Of a stretch of 64,000 bases of DNA, positions 59,558-64,000 are shown in pieces (position 1 is the first letter of the stretch; every line of letters begins with the position of its first letter). The notes under the pieces were generated by a model that was not told where the DNA came from, searched no databases, and was given only the letters and a program-made list of their open reading frames with translations. The translations under genes and the position numbers were made by a program. This stretch comes from 66-474 sp963771735 (GTDB taxonomy: Bacteria > Pseudomonadota > Gammaproteobacteria > Xanthomonadales > Rhodanobacteraceae), in the NCBI GenBank assembly GCA_963771735.1, contig CAVYUN010000001.1:372001-436000 (forward strand), given 5' to 3'.

Positions 59558-62266
59558 TTATTCAGAAGTCGCCGCGATGCCGCCCGGAGCCAAACGTCTC
59601 TGCAACGCCTCGTGCAGGGATTCCTGCAAGGCTGCGTCCAGAGGCTGGTCGCGGGTGTCACTCAATTCGAAAAAGTCCTCGACCTGGTCGCCAAAGGTCG
59701 CGATACGCGCATCGTGCACGCGCACGCCGGTGTCGAGGAACGCCTGCGCAATCGCGACCAACAATCCCGGCCGGTCGCTGCACACCAATGCAAGACGCGT
59801 GTGCGACTGACCGTCGCCGCCCGGGAAGTCGATGCGCGGTGGTCGCTGGAAATGACGCAACCGCCGGGTCAGGCCGCGCTGCGCGGGTTGCGTGTGTAAC
59901 GTCTCCGCGCCCAGCACGCGTTCCAGCGCACCTTTCAATTCGGCGACGCGTCCGGCCGATGCCGGCGCCTGCGCACCGGCTTCCAGCACGGTGAAGGTGT
60001 CCAGTGCACGGCCGTCGCGGGAGGCCATGACGCGCGCAGCCACCACGTCCAGACGCAACCGGTCCAGCGTGGCCGCGACCGCGGCGAATACACCGTCGCG
60101 GTCGGGCGTGCACACGAACACCTCGGTGCCTCCACGCACATCGGGTGGACGCACCGCCACCACCGTCCGCGCATCGGATGCCGCGAGAATCGCCGCCACC
60201 TGCCATGCCAGCGAATCAGGCCGCTGACGCAGCAACGCGGCGTCGGGGAAAGTCTTCAGCACATCGGCCGCGGCCTCGAGGTCGCGACCGCGCTCCTGCA
60301 ACAGCGCCAGGGTGCGTTCACGCACTTCACGCATGCGTACCTCGGCGCGGGCGGGACGTTCGAGGTCGCGACGCAGCACATAGCGCGCTGCGACGTAGAG
60401 ATCCGCGAGCAGGCGATCCCGCCAGGAATTCCACAACTTCGGGCTGGTTCCGGCGATGTCCGCGATGGTCAGCAGATAAAGCAGATCCAGCCGACCCCAG
60501 TCGCCCACCTGCACCGCGAAGCGATGCACGACGTCGGGGTCGGCGATGTCCTGACGCTGCGCGGTGACGCTCATCAGCAGGTGCCAGCGCACCAGCCAGG
60601 CGACTTCCTCGGTATCGTCCTCGCCGAGTTCGAGGCTGCGACAGAACGCGCGGGCCTCGGTTTCGCCGAGTGTGGAATGATCCCCGCCGCGACCCTTGGC
60701 GATGTCATGGAACAGGCCGGCGAGCAGCAGGACCTCGGGTTTGGCCAGACGCGCGAACGCCTCGCAGGCCAGCGGCAGCGACGCGCGCGTTTGCGGCGAC
60801 GCGTAGCGGGCGATGTTGCGCAACACCCGCAAGGTGTGCTCGTCGACCGTGTAGACATGGAACAGGTCGTACTGCATGCGGCCCACCACGCGCGCGAACG
60901 GCGGCAGGATCGCGGCCAGCACGCCATGACGGTTCAGGGCTTCCAGCACGCGCACCGCATCGGCGCCGTGGCGCAACAGCGCGAGGAACGCCGCCAGCAC
61001 GCCCGGATCACGTGACAGCGTGGTGCCGTGTGCGACCAGGGCATGTTCCACAGCGCGCATCGTCGCGGCCGTGATGCCGGTGCAGTCCTCGACGTCGAAG
61101 CGCCGCTCGAACAATTCGATCAAGCCCTGCGGCACATGCAGCAACCAGTCAGGGTCGCGCAGTTCGATGCGGGTTCCCCGCAACACGAAATTCGCATCGA
61201 GATCGCGCGGCGGCGGCAACGGGTGCAGGTGTTCCTGCAGGCGTTCCAGCAATTGCATCAATAATCGCTCGGCAACCCCGGCGGCACGGAAATAATCCTG
61301 CATGAAACGTTCGACCGCGTCATTGCCGCGGGTATTGACGTCCTCGTAACCCAGGCGCAGCGCGAGCGCGCGCTGCCAGTCGAACAGCAGGCGTTCCTCG
61401 GCGCGGCCGGCTTCCAGATGCAAGCCATAGCGAATCCGGCGCAGCACCGTCCGTGCCTCGCGCAGCGCGTCGCGCTCGCTCATTTCCAGCAAGCGCGCGC
61501 GCACCAGGCCGTCCAGATCGTCGACACCGATCAGGCGCTTGCCCAACCACCGGATCAAATCGAGATTGCGCAAGCCGCCGGGACCGTCCTTCAAGTCGGG
61601 TTCGAGATTGTGGGTGGTGTCGTCGTAACGTGCATGCCGCTGCGCGCGTTCATCCAGCTTGGCGGCGAGGTAGGCGTCCGGCGACCACAGCCCGGGATCG
61701 TCGATGAGCGCGTGCAGCGCAGTCGCGAAACGCTTCGTGCCGGCCAGCCTGCGAGCATCCAGCAGGCTGGTAAACACGCTCACGTCCGCGGCGGCGATGT
61801 CGCGGCACTGCGCGAGCGTGCGCACGGCATGTCCCGGCTTCAGACCGACATCCCACAGGCAGGTGAAAAACGCCTCGAGCTGGTGCATCGACGCGGCATC
61901 GGGATCCGCGTCCTGCAGGACCAGCAGGTCGACATCCGAATACGGGAACAGCAACCCGTGACCGAAGCCCCCGACCGCGAACAGCGCCGACGTATCGGTT
62001 TCGCCCACGCATGCCGACCAGACATGCCCGCAGACCATGTCGACGACGCGCGCCCGCGAACGGGCCAGTTCGGCGGCATCGGCACCCTGCCGGAACGCCA
62101 CGGTCAACGCGCGCGCGTGATCATCCAGCAGCTGCCGCAGCGCCGCGCGCGCATCGCGGGACACGCCGGCCAGCGGCAGCGCGGGCGGCAGGCGGGGCAG
62201 CGACGGAAGTCCGGTACCCGCGCCATTTGCGCGCGGCGGCGTTCGAGGTGTCTGGGAGTCAGTCAC
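59558..62266 (-). CDS. glnD: Bifunctional PII uridylyltransferase/uridylyl-removing enzyme GlnD
   Basis: GlnD senses glutamine and modifies PII (GlnB/GlnK). The 902 residues (E. coli 890) contain the nucleotidyltransferase domain with FAVGGFGHGLLFPYSDVDLL (G-x-G and DxD), the GlnD helical region, an HD hydrolase domain (AGLFHDIAKGRGGDHS, about residues 510-525) and two C-terminal ACT domains (VFVCTPDRDGVFAAVAATLD and LALVCSDRPGLLVAIAQAFLD). Position between dapD and map is typical of Xanthomonadales. The reading frame is intact. Confidence 0.97.
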   Translation of the reverse strand: MTDSQTPRTPPRANGAGTGLPSLPRLPPALPLAGVSRDARAALRQLLDDHARALTVAFRQGADAAELARSRARVVDMVCGHVWSACVGETDTSALFAVGGFGHGLLFPYSDVDLLVLQDADPDAASMHQLEAFFTCLWDVGLKPGHAVRTLAQCRDIAAADVSVFTSLLDARRLAGTKRFATALHALIDDPGLWSPDAYLAAKLDERAQRHARYDDTTHNLEPDLKDGPGGLRNLDLIRWLGKRLIGVDDLDGLVRARLLEMSERDALREARTVLRRIRYGLHLEAGRAEERLLFDWQRALALRLGYEDVNTRGNDAVERFMQDYFRAAGVAERLLMQLLERLQEHLHPLPPPRDLDANFVLRGTRIELRDPDWLLHVPQGLIELFERRFDVEDCTGITAATMRAVEHALVAHGTTLSRDPGVLAAFLALLRHGADAVRVLEALNRHGVLAAILPPFARVVGRMQYDLFHVYTVDEHTLRVLRNIARYASPQTRASLPLACEAFARLAKPEVLLLAGLFHDIAKGRGGDHSTLGETEARAFCRSLELGEDDTEEVAWLVRWHLLMSVTAQRQDIADPDVVHRFAVQVGDWGRLDLLYLLTIADIAGTSPKLWNSWRDRLLADLYVAARYVLRRDLERPARAEVRMREVRERTLALLQERGRDLEAAADVLKTFPDAALLRQRPDSLAWQVAAILAASDARTVVAVRPPDVRGGTEVFVCTPDRDGVFAAVAATLDRLRLDVVAARVMASRDGRALDTFTVLEAGAQAPASAGRVAELKGALERVLGAETLHTQPAQRGLTRRLRHFQRPPRIDFPGGDGQSHTRLALVCSDRPGLLVAIAQAFLDTGVRVHDARIATFGDQVEDFFELSDTRDQPLDAALQESLHEALQRRLAPGGIAATSE

Positions 62267-62284
62267 CGATGTCCCATTCGAAGC

Positions 62285-62417
62285 GGCTTTTGTGAAAAGT
62301 CAGGCCAGGGAGCTCCTGGCCATGGATGGCAGCTCCGGGGCCGTCAAGGTGCTGCCGGGCTGCCCAGCCACCGACCAACGTCGCAGCCCGTCGAAACAGC
62401 GATCAGGGACGATCGCA
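62285..62417 (-). repeat. Dispersed intergenic repeat, family A, copy 3 (inverted)
   Basis: On the minus strand it reads GCGATCGTCCCTGATCGC then TGTTTCG at one end and CCATGGCCAGGAGCTCCCTG then GCCTGACTTTTCAC at the other, matching copies 1 and 2. GGCCAGG/CCTGGCC form a hairpin. It lies wholly between the glnD start and the map stop. Confidence 0.8.
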
Positions 62418-62421
62418 AAAG

Positions 62422-63186
62422 CTAAGCGTCCGGCCACGCGGTAAGGATCTCGTAACCGTCGTCGGTGACGGCAACGGTATGTTCCCATTGCGCCGAAAGC
62501 GAATGATCCTTGGTGACCACAGTCCACCCATCCGGCATCTGCCGGGTATTGCGCTTGCCGGCATTGACCATCGGCTCGACGGTGAAGGTCATGCCCTTCT
62601 CCAGCCGCATGCCCTCGCCCGGCCGCCCGTAGTGCAGCACCTGCGGATCGTCGTGATAGATGCGGCCGATGCCGTGGCCGCAATACTCGCGCACCACCGA
62701 ATAGCCAGCCGACTCGGCATGCTTCTGGATCGCATGGCCGACGTCGCCCAGCGTGGCGCCGGGCCTGACCTGCTTGATGCCCAGCATCATTGCCTCGTAA
62801 GTCGTGTCCACCAGTCTTTTCGCCAGCACCGACGGCTCGCCCACGAAATACATCCGCGAGGTATCCCCGTGCCAGCCGTCCTTGATGACGGTCACGTCGC
62901 AGTTGATGATGTCGCCTTCCTTCAAGACCTTGCCGGGGCTGGGAATGCCGTGGCAAATCACATGGTTGACCGAGGTACACAAGGTCTTGGGGAAACCGCG
63001 ATAACCGACGTTGGCAGGGATTGCATGCTGCACGTCCACGATGTGGTGGTAGGCGATCTGGTCGATCTCCTCGGTGGTCACACCGGGCTTGATGTGATCC
63101 TTCAGCATGGCCAGCACCTCGGCTGCCAGCCGGCCGGCAACGCGCATGCTCTCGATTTCTTCGGGGGTTTTCGGAATGGCTGGCAT
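62422..63186 (-). CDS. map: Methionine aminopeptidase, type I
   Basis: MetAP removes the initiator methionine of nascent proteins. The 254-residue protein (E. coli 264) has the metal ligands in DGWHGDTSR (two Asp), GHGIGR (His), FTVEPM (Glu) and QWEHTVAV (Glu). The ATG at 63186 gives the normal MPAIPKTPEEIE N-terminus. It diverges from rpsB, with 380 bp between, and precedes glnD. Confidence 0.97.
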   Translation of the reverse strand: MPAIPKTPEEIESMRVAGRLAAEVLAMLKDHIKPGVTTEEIDQIAYHHIVDVQHAIPANVGYRGFPKTLCTSVNHVICHGIPSPGKVLKEGDIINCDVTVIKDGWHGDTSRMYFVGEPSVLAKRLVDTTYEAMMLGIKQVRPGATLGDVGHAIQKHAESAGYSVVREYCGHGIGRIYHDDPQVLHYGRPGEGMRLEKGMTFTVEPMVNAGKRNTRQMPDGWTVVTKDHSLSAQWEHTVAVTDDGYEILTAWPDA

Positions 63187-63327
63187 ACGTTGGGATGGCC
63201 CGAATTCCGTGTCGCACCGGACCACTCCGGCCTGACACGGGACTCATCGAAGTCGCTGGAGCGCCCATTGTGGCAAGCGGCAATTATCCACTATCCACGC
63301 CCGACCTGCAGGATCGCACAGCCGCAG

Positions 63328-63356
63328 TTGCCTCCATCCCGGACCCGTCATACAAT
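63328..63356 (+). promoter_or_regulatory. Strong sigma-70-like promoter for rpsB
   Basis: TTGCCT (63328-63333) and TACAAT (63351-63356) are separated by exactly 17 bp. Transcription from about 63363 gives a leader of about 200 nt before the rpsB start. No competing promoter of similar strength was seen in the gap to map. Confidence 0.7.
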
Positions 63357-63523
63357 TGCCCGGCTTTGCGCAGGCAAACCGCCCACGCCGGGCGTCACCG
63401 GCGAATACACACGCGGACCACAAACCGGCACCGGGGTCCCTCAGCTGAGGGTCGTTGCCGCGGGATCCGCGGAAGCCCAACCCCGGAACTTGTCGCGCCA
63501 CCCCGTCCAATGACGGCCGCGCT

Positions 63524-63539
63524 CCCCGCGATCGCGGGG
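63524..63539 (+). other. Palindrome in the rpsB mRNA leader
   Basis: CCCCGCGATCGCGGGG is a perfect 16-bp palindrome, 27 bp before the rpsB start and just before the GGAG ribosome site at 63554-63557. The leader holds other GC-rich dyads (for example around 63442-63460). It may contribute to the S2 feedback control known for rpsB leaders in gammaproteobacteria, but the specific S2-binding fold was not identified. Confidence 0.4.
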
Positions 63540-63566
63540 CAGGTTCCCACATCGGAGTTTCAAACC

Positions 63567-64000
63567 ATGCCTCAAGTCACCATGCGCCAGATGCTGGAAG
63601 CCGGCGTGCATTTCGGCCACCAGACGCGTTACTGGAATCCGCGGATGGCGCCGTACATCTTCGGCGCGCGCGGCAGGATCCACATCATCAACCTCGAAGC
63701 GACGGTGCCGAAGTTCACCGACGCGATGAATTACCTGTCCGGCCTGGCGCAGAAGCGACGCACCGTGCTGTTCGTCGGCACCAAGCGCTCGGCGCGCGAG
63801 GCGATCGGCGAGGAAGCCCAGCGCTGCGGCATGCCCTACGTCAACGCCCGCTGGCTGGGTGGCATGCTGACCAACTTCCGCACGGTCAAGCAGTCGGTCG
63901 CGCGCCTTAAGGAACTGGAAGCCGCCGAGACCGACGGAACCTTCGACAAGCTGGTCAAGCACGAGGTGCTGTCGCTGCGCCGCGAGCGCGACAAGCTGGA
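63567..64000 (+). CDS. rpsB: 30S ribosomal protein S2 (partial, cut at the window end)
   Basis: The first ~144 residues are present: MPQVTMRQMLEAGVHFGHQ (conserved S2 start), NPRMAPYIFGARGRIHIINLE, VLFVGTKRSAREAI and RWLGGMLTNFRTVK. A full protein would be about 250-270 residues, so roughly half is missing. The ATG at 63567 has GGAG 9 nt upstream. In this group tsf, pyrH and frr usually follow. Confidence 0.97.
   Translation, partial: MPQVTMRQMLEAGVHFGHQTRYWNPRMAPYIFGARGRIHIINLEATVPKFTDAMNYLSGLAQKRRTVLFVGTKRSAREAIGEEAQRCGMPYVNARWLGGMLTNFRTVKQSVARLKELEAAETDGTFDKLVKHEVLSLRRERDKL

Noticed and set aside
1..64000. tRNA, rRNA, CRISPR array, prophage or insertion sequence
   Set aside because: No regular spaced repeats, no transposase or integrase and no tRNA-like cloverleaf were seen on either strand by reading; a dedicated RNA search was not possible.

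Overview
The window is a 64 kb piece of a high-GC gammaproteobacterial chromosome. The gene set and order (rpsB facing away from map-glnD-dapD-ArsC-like-dapE; minC-minD-minE; fused rlmKL; mfd; tesB; bpt) fit the Xanthomonadales (Lysobacterales), most likely a Rhodanobacteraceae-type organism. This placement is inferred from gene content and synteny, not from a database match. No phage, insertion sequence, CRISPR array, tRNA or rRNA gene was found. The region is mostly chromosomal core with accessory patches and many short palindromic intergenic repeats.

Layout. 0-4.3 kb: a palindromic repeat cluster, a GFA-family enzyme, an ECF42-type sigma factor flanked by two DGPF/YCII proteins, and a WYL regulator with a strong palindrome in its divergent promoter. 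4.3-12.1 kb: LysE exporter, lipoprotein MsrA, RlmJ, Slp lipoprotein, acetyltransferase and Mfd. 12.1-22.2 kb: M61 peptidase, amino-acid permease, EF-hand protein, PmtA-like methyltransferase, a His/Tyr-rich exported protein, RlmKL, an amidase and an AraC regulator. 22.5-26.1 kb: a 47-residue zinc-ribbon protein, a saccharopine-dehydrogenase-like enzyme, TesB and a DUF2007-bpt pair. 26.2-29.4 kb: cytochrome b561, then an SPFH/Arc/DUF4177 cassette under a palindromic operator, and an M15 peptidase.

29.4-37.7 kb, minus strand: a Gld-type ABC transporter operon ending in DUF423 and AlkA, a SRPBCC membrane protein, and a NarL/DesK-type two-component pair. 37.9-41.0 kb: minCDE preceded by an acetyltransferase and followed by an overlapping HExxH protein. 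41.0-45.3 kb: a fluoride riboswitch controlling crcB and DUF190, then MscS, an MFS transporter and cyclopropane fatty acid synthase. 45.3-50.7 kb: PP2C phosphatase, a frameshifted TraB/GumN protein, a frameshifted parC, and a lipoate ligase split into two genes. 50.9-55.8 kb: penicillin acylase, phosphodiester glycosidase and Sel1-repeat proteins. 55.8-64 kb: dapE, MbfA-like iron exporter, ArsC-like protein, dapD, glnD and map, all on the minus strand, with rpsB diverging and cut by the window end.

Most worth following: the SPFH/Arc/DUF4177 cassette with its operator, the HExxH protein locked to minE, the two-gene lipoate ligase, the fluoride riboswitch unit, and a three-copy intergenic repeat family. 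The two +1 frameshifts less than 3 kb apart, one in an essential gene, suggest local sequence errors rather than gene decay.
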